Positions 1 through 7,800 of a stretch of 7,900 nucleotides of DNA are shown piece after piece. Within the stretch, counting starts at the first letter, position 1. Each line of letters opens with the position of its first letter. Under the pieces are notes generated by a model. It made no database searches, had not been told where the DNA came from, and saw only the letters and a program-made list of their open reading frames with translations. Source of the stretch: Tannerella sp. GTDB lineage: Bacteria > Bacteroidota > Bacteroidia > Bacteroidales > Tannerellaceae. Position numbers and translations under genes: made by a program. The stretch lies in contig JAITNE010000105.1 in assembly GCA_031290635.1 (NCBI GenBank), forward strand, positions 1 to 7,900, written 5' to 3'.

Positions 1-203
1 ACCGTAACTTCGGGCTTGGTTTTGGCGCTCTTTGCCTTAACTTTGGGCTTCTTTACGGGGCTTACCGTCGTAACTTCTCTGTCGGCAAAGTCCAGCTCCG
101 TCACTTCTTCGCCGATAATTACGGAGATAAACTTCTTTGCCGCCTTGTTGTCTTCCATCATATACTTGAAAACAACGTCGTAAATAGGATTTGCTATTTT
201 CAT
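1..203 (-). CDS. PD-(D/E)XK nuclease / Rpn-family transposase-like protein, N-terminal fragment
   Basis: Only the first 67 codons are in the window; the gene continues past the left edge. The ATG is at 203-201 and the frame stays open to base 1. The product begins MKIANPIYDVVFKYMMEDNK and continues with a KKFISVIIGEEVTELDF-like stretch. From memory of the family, this is the typical N-terminus of the Bacteroidales 'PD-(D/E)XK nuclease family transposase' / Rpn (recombination-promoting nuclease) group. Those proteins are cytoplasmic, predicted DNA endonucleases, usually of about 300 residues. The catalytic core would lie beyond the window, so activity cannot be judged. Residues 52-67 are rich in lysine and proline (KKPKVKAKSAKTKPEV), a linker that looks longer and more basic than usual. 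A Bacteroidota-type promoter lies 25 bp upstream, which supports this start. The family assignment rests on the N-terminus alone. Confidence 0.8.
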   Translation of the reverse strand, partial: MKIANPIYDVVFKYMMEDNKAAKKFISVIIGEEVTELDFADREVTTVSPVKKPKVKAKSAKTKPEVT

Positions 204-227
204 AATTCTTGTGTTTGAAAATTTCCG

Positions 228-258
228 CAAAATTACAGAAAAGAATTGATATGTGCAA
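228..258 (-). promoter_or_regulatory. Bacteroidota-type promoter for the Rpn-like gene
   Basis: On the minus strand a -33 TTG (258-256) is followed after 20 bp by TAATTTTG (235-228), a full match to the phylum's -7 consensus TAnnTTTG. Transcription should start a few bases further on, leaving a leader of roughly 20 nt before the ATG at 203. No Shine-Dalgarno sequence is evident, as usual in Bacteroidota. Confidence 0.65.
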
Positions 259-313
259 GGAAAACGGATAAACTTCGATACGAGATTGCTTCGTGCCTCT
301 AGGAGACGGACAC

Positions 314-411
314 GTGCGACACGCGATGAAAATTTATCCACGAATTGCACGAATTACACGAAACAACGTTCGACGCAGTCAATTACCTGACGGATGTGCG
401 ACACGCGATGA
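314..411. repeat. 16-bp direct repeat, two copies 82 bp apart
   Basis: GTGCGACACGCGATGA occurs identically at 314-329 and 396-411. Both copies are preceded by GACGGA (305-310 and 389-394), separated from the 16-mer by CAC in the first copy and T in the second, so the repeated unit is about 23-25 bp. The first copy contains a small hairpin, CGTG-cga-CACG (313-323). This is reminiscent of REP-type intergenic repeats, but two copies in one window do not define a family. Confidence 0.6.
339..364. repeat. 9-bp tandem repeat, nearly three units
   Basis: CACGAATTG (339-347), CACGAATTA (348-356) and CACGAAAC (357-364) follow each other at an exact 9-bp period. The array sits between the two copies of the 16-bp direct repeat. 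I recall similar ATCCACGAATT-type strings as common intergenic repeats in Bacteroidota and other phyla, but this needs a genome-wide count. Confidence 0.6.
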
Positions 412-546
412 TGGATACGTACGGTATGTCATTGTAAAGTACGAAGCAATCTCACATTGACGGCGACAAATTGTTATAATATCCCGCAAAAAACGGCACA
501 AGCGTAAAAACAGAACAAGTCCTGCGTAAGATTCAATTTATTTTAC

Positions 547-554
547 TACCTTTG
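547..554 (+). promoter_or_regulatory. Bacteroidota -7 promoter box for the two-gene plus-strand operon
   Basis: TACCTTTG matches TAnnTTTG and is embedded in CTACCTTTGCC, a form often seen in Bacteroidales promoters. No TTG or TTTG lies at the expected -33 distance (about 522-527), so the site is incomplete and may depend on an activator or another sigma factor. Transcription would start near 558-562. That argues against translation from the TTG at 552, which is part of the box itself. Confidence 0.5.
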
Positions 555-590
555 CCAAACATTAAACTTATGAAAGATTTGCCAATAGAC

Positions 591-1433
591 ATGAGACCAC
601 GATGGGGTTTTAACTTTATCCGCGAAGCTGTTATTAGCTTTTGTGTCGCTGTCGGGTGTCTTTTTAATCAGAGCGCTGAGGCTATCGACAACCTGCGCAT
701 ACCTGACTTGCGGACGCTCAGTTTGGGTGGCAGCCCTACCGAAACGCCGCTATTCAATCCTTCGTTGCTCGCTTTCCAGACCGACAGTCGCCTCTACGTC
801 AACTACTATAACCGTTATTCGGTCAGCGAGTTAGCGACCGTCAGCGGCGGATGCTATTATATTAACAACGTCATCCCCGTCGGCTTCGAGATAACATCCT
901 TCGGATACGATGAATACCGCGAGAGCATGTTTCGCTTATCGCTCGGCAAGCAGTTAGCCGAACGTTGGGCGCTGGGAGTAGCCTTGCAGTACTGCCTGCT
1001 GCAATCGGAACTGTTTGAGGAGAGTTCCGGACGCATAACCTCCGACATAGGTCTCACTTACAAGGCTACAGATGAAGTTATGCTTGCACTCTCAATGCTG
1101 CATCTGCCTTCGATGCAAGTCGGCGATAAGAACATTGATAATGAGCATATCGCAGCTTATTCGTTTTTATTCGGACTCAAATGGGATATAACGAGCGTTG
1201 CGATGGTAACGGGTAGCGTGGAGCACTGCAAAGAGACGCCGCTTGCAGGCTCTTTCGGCTTTGAGTATATGCCGTTCGACGATTTCGGCATTCGCGCCGG
1301 CCTCCGTACCTCGCCCTTACGACCTTCGCTCGGCATAGGCTATCGCCTGGGCGAAATCAAAGCCGACATAGGAATACTCTATCATTCGGTACTTGGCGTC
1401 AGTATGGGCGTAGGTTTATCTTATTCATTCTGA
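591..1433 (+). CDS. Secreted, predicted outer membrane beta-barrel protein (PorV/PorQ/UPF0164-like)
   Basis: A protein of about 280 residues from ATG 591. It starts with a clear signal peptide: a basic N-region (MRPRW), a hydrophobic core (AVISFCVAVGCLF) and an AEA cleavage site near residue 31. The mature part has a LSLGG...NPSLLAF segment (about residues 43-62), recalling the 'LGG...NPA' start of PorV/PorQ/UPF0164-type barrels. Alternating polar and hydrophobic strands follow, and the chain ends in an aromatic-terminated strand (GLSYSF), as outer membrane barrels do. It is therefore probably a small outer membrane protein; its substrate or partner is unknown. An in-frame ATG at 570 is an alternative start. 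I prefer 591 because 570 would leave only a 10-12 nt leader after the promoter and would put acidic residues in the signal peptide's N-region. The next gene starts 7 bp after the stop, so the two are cotranscribed and probably function together. Confidence 0.75.
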   Translation: MRPRWGFNFIREAVISFCVAVGCLFNQSAEAIDNLRIPDLRTLSLGGSPTETPLFNPSLLAFQTDSRLYVNYYNRYSVSELATVSGGCYYINNVIPVGFEITSFGYDEYRESMFRLSLGKQLAERWALGVALQYCLLQSELFEESSGRITSDIGLTYKATDEVMLALSMLHLPSMQVGDKNIDNEHIAAYSFLFGLKWDITSVAMVTGSVEHCKETPLAGSFGFEYMPFDDFGIRAGLRTSPLRPSLGIGYRLGEIKADIGILYHSVLGVSMGVGLSYSF

Positions 1434-1440
1434 TATATGT

Positions 1441-3519
1441 ATGAAAAAGCCACGATTGTTGATAAGCCTGTTGATAACTCTGTTGATAAGTTATTCTAAC
1501 GCATTTAGTCAGGAAGTTGAAGAAAATGAAACTGTTGAAAAATGGGAAGAATACATAGAAGAGTTGATGGAAGAGGCTGAGGAAGAAGGCGAAGGGGGCG
1601 ACGAAAGTGTCGAAGATATACAAACCTTGCACGACGACCTCTCGGAATTGGCGTCTAATCCGCTTAATATAAATACTATCACAGCAGACGCATTGCGCCG
1701 TATTCCTTTTCTTTCGGAGATGCAAATTCTCAATATCCTTGATTACAGGAAAAAACAGTGGAAGTTTGTATCGATATACGAACTGAAAAACATACCATTC
1801 CTCGACATGCAGACGATAGAGTTGATACTGCCGTTTTTGTATGTCGGCGAGGTGGACAACCGTCGTAATCTGACCTTGCAGAACGCTCTGCGCTACGGAC
1901 GCAGCGAGCTGCTTCTGCGCTATGACCGCACTTTGGATAAGAAAAGCGGCTACAACGATTTTAGCGACAGCATACTGCAGAAATATCCTAACCGTCGCTA
2001 TGTGGGCGAGCCGTTCTATCACTCGCTGCGCTACTCTTACTCGTATTACGACCGCGTGCAAGCCGGTTTTGTAGGCGAAAAAGACGCCGGCGAGGCATTT
2101 ATGAACAGCCGGCATAAGGGCTACGACTATTATTCGGTGCATTTTATCCTCAAAGAAACAGGCATTCTGCGTACTTTGGCGCTTGGCGATTATAAAGTCT
2201 CATTCGGTCAGGGCTTAGTGGTGAGTAACGATTTCAAACCGTCGCGAAGCATGACCCTTACGCAGTTGGAGCGCAAGAATAACGGCTTCCGCAGGCACTA
2301 TTCGACTAACGAATACAACTATTTTCGTGGCGCCGCCGCGACTATTGCACTCGGTCATTTCGACGTCAGCGCCTTCTATTCAAACCGTCTGAAAGACGCC
2401 ATCGCGGATTCCGTCGTTCTAACATCGTTCAAGAAAGACGGACTGCATCGCACCGAAGGCGATTGGAGCAAACGCAATGCCTACCGCGAGACGTCTTTCG
2501 GAGGCAACCTGCGGTACTCCTCGCCTGTGTTGCTGATAGGTCTGACCGGCATGACTACCTCCTTTGGCGGTCTGCAAGTTGACCCGACGCCTCATCCATA
2601 CAACCTGTTCTATTTCAGAGGCGAGCGCATTTCAAACTTTTCCGTCGATTACTCGCTGAAACACCGCCGATTATCTTTTTACGGCGAGACGGCAATGTCC
2701 GACAACGGAGCCTTTGCGACCGTCAACGGACTGCAATGGAGCTTATCGACCTCCTTCAAAACGCTGATGCTCTATCGCAACTACGGTCGCCGCTACCGGT
2801 CGCTCTACGGCAACGCTTTCGCGCAAAGTACGGGCGTACAGAACGAGGAAGGGATATATCTCAGTCTGCAATGGAATCCTATTGCTTATTGGCGTCTTTC
2901 GAGTTATGCCGATTTCTTCCGCTTCCCTTGGCTGAAGTACAATGTTGATGCGCCGTCGTCGGGTAAGGAATACATGTTGCAAGCTGATTTTACAGGCATA
3001 CAAAAGGCCACGCTGTCGGTTCGCTACCGTTATCGTCAGCGCGAGCGTAACATTGTTGCCGCTCAAGAGGCTACGATTGAGCCTACCGACCAGCATCGTC
3101 TGCGGCTGCAACTGACCGGCAATCCCTCGCGTAAAATTTCTTTGCGCACTACCATCGAAGGTTGCGAATACAATTCGGTCAGTCGCGGATGGATTATCTC
3201 GCAGAATGCCGGCTGGAAAGACAGTAATTCAAAGATTCAGGCTGATATTTATGTTGCCTTTTTCGACTCCGACGACTATTACAGTCGCGTCTATTCAAGG
3301 GAGAAGAACTTGTTCTACAGCATCTACATCCCCTCGTTTATAGGAGAAGGAGTACGTCTTGCCGCCGTTGCGCGGTATAATTTCACAAGCAAGATTCAAA
3401 TAGCCGTAAAAGCGGCATTGACAAAGTTCTATGACGCTGAAACTATATCCAGCGACAACGAGTTGATCGAAGGCGACCATAAAACAGATATTTCAGCGCA
3501 ATTAAGATGGAAATTCTAA
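1441..3519 (+). CDS. Helix-hairpin-helix (ComEA-like) domain protein with outer membrane barrel-like C-terminal part
   Basis: A protein of 692 residues. Residues 1-23 form a signal peptide (MKKPR, then an LLISLLITLLIS core, ending near AFSQ). Residues 24-70 are strongly acidic, with about 22 Glu/Asp in 47 positions. Residues 73-136 contain two helix-hairpin-helix units of the ComEA type: NPLNINTITADALRRIPFL, then DYRKKQWKFVSIYELKNIPF and an IELILPF helix. The remaining 550 residues are rich in Tyr, Arg, Gly and alternating strand patterns and end in LRWKF, as expected for an outer membrane beta-barrel. Proteins of this architecture, annotated simply as helix-hairpin-helix proteins of about 700 residues, are common in Bacteroidales. 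Helix-hairpin-helix domains usually bind DNA without sequence specificity, and ComEA does so in the periplasm during DNA uptake. A role in DNA handling at the outer membrane is only inferred here. The gene follows the small barrel gene by 7 bp, and its stop abuts the convergent TolC gene. Confidence 0.8.
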   Translation: MKKPRLLISLLITLLISYSNAFSQEVEENETVEKWEEYIEELMEEAEEEGEGGDESVEDIQTLHDDLSELASNPLNINTITADALRRIPFLSEMQILNILDYRKKQWKFVSIYELKNIPFLDMQTIELILPFLYVGEVDNRRNLTLQNALRYGRSELLLRYDRTLDKKSGYNDFSDSILQKYPNRRYVGEPFYHSLRYSYSYYDRVQAGFVGEKDAGEAFMNSRHKGYDYYSVHFILKETGILRTLALGDYKVSFGQGLVVSNDFKPSRSMTLTQLERKNNGFRRHYSTNEYNYFRGAAATIALGHFDVSAFYSNRLKDAIADSVVLTSFKKDGLHRTEGDWSKRNAYRETSFGGNLRYSSPVLLIGLTGMTTSFGGLQVDPTPHPYNLFYFRGERISNFSVDYSLKHRRLSFYGETAMSDNGAFATVNGLQWSLSTSFKTLMLYRNYGRRYRSLYGNAFAQSTGVQNEEGIYLSLQWNPIAYWRLSSYADFFRFPWLKYNVDAPSSGKEYMLQADFTGIQKATLSVRYRYRQRERNIVAAQEATIEPTDQHRLRLQLTGNPSRKISLRTTIEGCEYNSVSRGWIISQNAGWKDSNSKIQADIYVAFFDSDDYYSRVYSREKNLFYSIYIPSFIGEGVRLAAVARYNFTSKIQIAVKAALTKFYDAETISSDNELIEGDHKTDISAQLRWKF
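1456..1491 (+). repeat. Three tandem 12-bp units inside the signal-peptide coding region
   Basis: TTGTTGATAAGC (1456-1467), CTGTTGATAACT (1468-1479) and CTGTTGATAAGT (1480-1491) are near-identical in-frame units encoding LLIS, LLIT and LLIS. Together they make up the hydrophobic core of the signal peptide of the helix-hairpin-helix protein. The use of the same codons in each unit suggests duplication rather than chance. Unit gain or loss would keep the frame and change core length by four residues. Confidence 0.75.
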
Positions 3520-4884
3520 TTAACTTCCTTTCCCCCCTTGGGGGGTTGAGGGGGGATTGCTCAACTGCATAATCTGACCGCTTAGTTGCAGCAGCGATAT
3601 TTCGCATAATTTAGTGTTATACTCCGATATTGAACGGCGTTCTTCGGCGTTCAGCAGATTGTTTTGCGCCTCGCGTAACTCTATACCGGCAAGATCGCCG
3701 AGCTTGTAACGCTCAATAGCTATATCATAGTTTTCACGTGCAGTAGCAAGGTTTTCTTTCTCTAACGACCATATTTCGAGGTTATTACGGTATGCCATCC
3801 ATATATTCGACAGGTCGGCGTTCAGCGCAAGTTCCATCTCTTGGATACGCAGCTCGGTATTTTGTATTTGCAGGCGGGCGTTGCGCTGTTCGCGGCGACG
3901 GTTGAATCCGTCAAACACAGTGAAACCAACCGTCAGACCATAGTTCGCTCCCAAACGTTTTTGCAGGTCAACAGAGCCGTTATTGTAGCGGTTAGTCTGA
4001 AGCCCGTAGCCCGCATTGAATCGCAGATAAGGATAGTTACGACCGAGCAGTTTCTTGTAGTCAAGTTCCGACAAAGTGCGATTCTTTTGCGACGTCAACA
4101 TCAAAGTGTTGTTAGTCAAAGTTTTTTGCCAGATATCATTCTTCTCAAACAAAGTCTCTTGCAGGGCGATTGAATCGGTAATATTGATTGCGGCGTTGAG
4201 CGAATCAAGCCCCATCAGTTCATTAAGCCTTATTTGTGAGGTATTTACGGCCTCATATTGATTCAGCAGTTGCGAGCTGTCGGCATTAAAATCAACCTTA
4301 GCCTGCTGCAAGTCGAGGCGCGACATGGAGCCTATTATATAGCGTTCCTCGACTATACGCAACCTTTCGCGAGAAAGACGCACTGCAGAGCGCAGGTTTT
4401 TAAGCCGGATACCTTGACGGATAAAGTTGTAATATTCCGATGCAATGTCGGTAACGAGGTTTTCAATAGCCATGCGGGTATTGAGGCGACCCATCTCTTG
4501 CAATTCTTTCAGTTGGGCATAGTTAGCCTGAATAGTGAAGCCGTCGAAGATAGTCCAGTTAAGATTAAGCCCTGCGTTAGCCGTCCCGGTATTGATACCG
4601 TTCTCTTTGGCGCTTGAGCCATCCTTATAATCATAGTTATAGTCATACTGTGTCCCGCTGTAGCCGCCGCTAAGGTCGATAACAGGCAGGTATCCGGCAT
4701 TGCCCGCCGTCGCATTATTTGCTGTTATCTGCTCCTCGTTATGAACGATACGTATCGAATAATTACGTTCGAGGCCGATGGAAATACAGCGTTCGAGAGT
4801 ATAAGTTTCTTGAGCGTAAACGTCAATAGAGTAAACGTTTAGGCAACAAATATATATAACAAATGAGAGAAGATACTTTTTCAT
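3520..4884 (-). CDS. TolC-family outer membrane efflux channel
   Basis: A protein of 454 residues, a usual length for the family. A signal peptide covers about residues 1-25 (MKKYLLSF... to VYAQ); there is no lipobox, so it is probably not a lipoprotein. The two tandem halves of the outer membrane efflux domain are visible: WTIFDGF at 110-116 is echoed by FTVFDGF at 321-327, and RYIIGSMSRLDLQQAKVDF at 181-199 by RYKLGDLAGIELREAQNNLL at 392-411. TolC proteins form trimeric outer membrane barrels with a long periplasmic alpha-helical tunnel and dock on RND pumps through an adaptor. The ATG overlaps the stop of the RND gene by 4 bp (ATGA, 4884-4881), implying translational coupling and one pump. 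The last dozen residues (NPPSTPQGGKGS) are encoded by a C/G-run repeat and look unlike the family's usual end; the helical core is intact before them. The stop abuts that of the convergent gene. Confidence 0.92.
   Translation of the reverse strand: MKKYLLSFVIYICCLNVYSIDVYAQETYTLERCISIGLERNYSIRIVHNEEQITANNATAGNAGYLPVIDLSGGYSGTQYDYNYDYKDGSSAKENGINTGTANAGLNLNWTIFDGFTIQANYAQLKELQEMGRLNTRMAIENLVTDIASEYYNFIRQGIRLKNLRSAVRLSRERLRIVEERYIIGSMSRLDLQQAKVDFNADSSQLLNQYEAVNTSQIRLNELMGLDSLNAAINITDSIALQETLFEKNDIWQKTLTNNTLMLTSQKNRTLSELDYKKLLGRNYPYLRFNAGYGLQTNRYNNGSVDLQKRLGANYGLTVGFTVFDGFNRRREQRNARLQIQNTELRIQEMELALNADLSNIWMAYRNNLEIWSLEKENLATARENYDIAIERYKLGDLAGIELREAQNNLLNAEERRSISEYNTKLCEISLLQLSGQIMQLSNPPSTPQGGKGS
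3532..3555. repeat. C6/G6/G6 repeat at the convergent gene junction, possible RNA hairpin
   Basis: Six C (3532-3537), TT, six G (3540-3545), TTGA, then six G (3550-3555). The C-run can pair with either G-run, forming a tight 5-bp stem with a 4-nt loop or a looser hairpin with a 12-nt loop. It lies inside the last codons of the TolC gene, just past the end of the plus-strand operon, so it could slow or end transcription from both sides. There is no U-tract on either strand, so it is not a canonical intrinsic terminator. Similar CCCC-TTGG-GGGG...GGGG strings are, as I recall, dispersed repeats in Bacteroidota genomes. Confidence 0.5.
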
Positions 4885-7800
4885 ACCAATGCTTTTTCGG
4901 ATTTTGCTTTCTTGTTAGTAGATATAAAACCGTACATTGCGGGGACGATATAGAGGGTCATAAAGGTTGACACTAACATTCCCCCGACTACGGCCGTCCC
5001 CATTGCGATGCGGCTGTTAGCGCCTTCGGCTGAGGCAAACATAAGCGGCAACAGACCAAGTATAGTAGAGGCGCTGGTCATCAGTATAGGACGAAGTCGC
5101 TGGATAGAGGCCGTCAGTATGGCGTCTATCTTGCTGATACCCGCTTCTTGACGCTGGTTGGCGAACTCCACTATCAGGATACCGTTCTTAGCGACCAAGC
5201 CTATAAGCATGATGATACCAATCTGACTGAATATATTCATCGTGATACCGCCGTATTTCATAAAAAGCAGTGCACCGGCGACGGCCAGCGGCACTGTAAA
5301 CATCACTATCAGAGGGTCTTTGAAGCTTTCAAACTGAGCGGCCAGCACTAAATATATCATTATCAGAGCCAGCACAAGCGCAAACATAAGGCTGTCAGAA
5401 CTCTCGCGAAACTCCTTCGATTCGCCCGCAAGAGCCGTGCGAAATGTTTCATCTAATACTTCCTTCGCTATGCGATCCATCTCATTAAGTCCGTCTCCAA
5501 GCGTATAGCCCTTATTGAGACCGCTTGAGATAGTAGCCGAAACGAAGCGATTATAGCGGTATAGTTGCGGTGGAGCGACGTTCTCGACCAGCGCCACAAG
5601 GTTGTCTAACTGTATCATCGTTCCGCTGTTGTTACGCACATATATGGATTTGAGCGAGAGTGGCGTATTACGTTGCTGACGGTTTATTTCGCCTATAATC
5701 TGATATTGTTTGCCGTTGAGGTAGAAATAACCCATGCGCTGACCGCTAAGAGCGTATTGCAGGGTCTGCGCAATGTTTTGAGTGCTGACGCCAAGTAGCG
5801 AAGCCTTATCGCGGTTGATTTCGATACGCACCTCCGGCTTAGTGAATTTCAAGTCGGCGTCGGCCATCTGAAAGACCGGACTTTCGCTCACTTCCTCTAT
5901 GAAGCGAGGCAGAAACTCCTGTAGCTTCTCTATATCAGTTGATTGTAGCACATATTGCACAGGCATACCTCCGCGTCGACCGCCGAAGGTCGATTGTTGC
6001 TGAACGAAGGCGCGTGCTTTAGTCTCTTTTCTGGCCTCGCTTGAGAGGACGTCGGCAACATCCATCTGCGAGCGCTCACGGTCTTTGATGTCGGGCAGGA
6101 TAACGGAGATAAAAGCCGAAGCGCCGAAAGCGCGGGTAGTAATACTTTGACGCTCGTAAGCGATAGAATCAGCCATCATTTCTAATTTTGTCGAGAAATC
6201 GCGGATATATTCGTAGGTTGCCCCTTCCTGTCCGCGAATGTTGATATTAATCTGCGAACGGTCTTCGAGAGGAGACAGCTCCGAAGGTATCATCTTCCAG
6301 AAAACGACTATTACGATGAACAGAGCGATAACTATCGGAAGCGCCATCCAGCGACGTCGCATAAAACCGGCAAGCGAGGATGAATAGAAGTTGTTAAGCC
6401 CGTCGAAGAATGGCTCCGTACTGCTGTAGAACCGATTTTTCTTCTCACGGCGCTTGAGCAGTTTAGTCGCCAGCATGGGAGTAAAAGTCAGCGCCACTAC
6501 CGACGATATTGCGACCGAGCCGGCTATCACTATGCTGAACTCCTTGAACAGTCGCCCCGTCATCCCCTCCATAAAGACGATAGGAATAAAGACGGCTATA
6601 AGTGTAACTGTAGTCGAAACGACGGCGAAAAATATCTCCTTAGAGCCTTCAATTCCCGCATCAACAGGTTTCATTCCCCTCTCAATACGGACGTAAATAT
6701 TCTCCGTAACGACGATAGCATCATCTACAACCAAACCTACCGACAGCACTATTGCCAGCATCGTCAGTACGTTTATCGAGAAGCCGGCGATGTACATCAC
6801 AAAAAATGCGCCGACGAGCGAAACGGGTATTACCACACAAGGTATAAGCGTTACGCGCCAGTCGCGCAGAAACAGGAAAATGATGATTACTACAAGCAGA
6901 AAAGCCACATAGATAGTCTCTTCCACCTCGTTTATCGACGAACGGATAAAGTGAGTATTGTCGTAAATCATCTCTATGGTTACGTCTTCGGGCAAGTCTT
7001 TCTTCAACTGCTCAATACGCACGTATGCTTCGTCGGCTATCTCTATATGATTGGCGCCGGGCTGCGGAATGATGATATCGACTACCATCGGCTCGCCGTT
7101 GCGCTTCATTATGCTCTTAATATCTTCGGGCGACAGTTCGGCCATACCTACATCCTTAAAGCGCACGATATTGTTGGCGCTCTCCTTGATTATCAGGTCA
7201 TTAAACTGCTTAGCCGTGTTCATCAATCCCATCGTCCGTATTGACAGTTCGATAGTATTGCCCTCGATGCTGCCGGAGGGAAGCTCTATGTTTTCGCGGT
7301 CAATAGCGCCCTTAACCTCAAGCGGAGTAACGCCATATCCGGCCATCTTCACGGGGTCGAGCCAGAGGCGCATCGAATAACGCTTTTGTCCCCATATATC
7401 CACACCGCTGACGTTCTGAATAGTTTGCAGCCGTTCTTTGACCGTCAACTCGGCAATCTCGGTCAGTTCCATCAATGAGCGCTGACTGCTGCGGATTCCT
7501 ATCTGCATGATTGGCTGGGCGTCGGCGTCGGCCTTCGAGACAGTCGGAGGGTCACAGTCGCGGGGCAGATAACGCTGAGCGCGCGAAACCTTGTCGCGCA
7601 CGTCGTTAGCCGCCGTTTCCAAATCAACCGACAACTCAAACTCTACCGTTATGCGACTCATGCCCGTACTGCTGACGCTGCTAAGCGAACGGATACCCGG
7701 AATACCGTTGATATTCTGCTCCAAAGGCTCCGTTATCTGGTTCATTATAACCTCCGCATTAGCGCCCGGATACGTAGCATTAACCGAGATTATAGGCTGG

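Larger units (their letters stand above)
282..453. repeat. Element bounded by a 13-bp inverted repeat (MITE-like or degenerate intergenic repeat)
   Basis: GAGATTGCTTCGT at 282-294 is the exact reverse complement of ACGAAGCAATCTC at 441-453, and one more pair fits after a single mismatch (296 with 439). The arms enclose 146 bp with no credible gene, only two further repeat types. The right arm with its inner flank (429-455) resembles a short intergenic motif, CATTGCGAGG-ACGAAGCAATCTC, that I recall being scattered through many bacterial genomes; the left arm matches its complement. The outer stem could form in RNA or single-stranded DNA. No transposase or target-site duplication was found, so a mobile origin is only inferred. 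Confidence 0.55.

Noticed and set aside
37..258. 73-codon minus-strand frame starting upstream of the Rpn-like ATG
   Set aside because: It is a different frame over the same bases as the well-recognised MKIANPIYDVV start, and its start lies at the promoter's -33 element.
474..480. TTATAAT as a sigma70-type -10 box
   Set aside because: Bacteroidota promoters use TAnnTTTG rather than TATAAT, no matching -35 is evident, and a better-placed -7 box lies at 547-554.
552..569. TTG start at 552 for the small barrel protein
   Set aside because: The TTG is part of the -7 promoter box TACCTTTG, so it should not be in the transcript; the added residues (MPNIKL) do not improve the signal peptide.
1399..2142. 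247-codon antisense frame opposite the helix-hairpin-helix gene
   Set aside because: No recognisable domain; it is the complement of a strongly supported gene, and its YQQ repeats are simply the 12-bp tandem repeat read backwards.
2743..3111. 122-codon antisense frame within the helix-hairpin-helix gene
   Set aside because: No family resemblance, no promoter or start context, and full overlap with a supported gene.
3540..3555. G-quadruplex from the two G6 runs
   Set aside because: Only two G-runs are present; a stable intramolecular three-tetrad structure needs four, and the adjacent C6 run would compete by pairing.
3841..4617. Several plus-strand frames of 61-119 codons opposite the TolC gene
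   Set aside because: They lie wholly within a clear TolC coding sequence and show no domain or signal; they are shadow frames.
7051..7380. 109-codon plus-strand frame opposite the RND gene
   Set aside because: Its content mirrors the conserved RND porter sequence on the other strand; no independent support.
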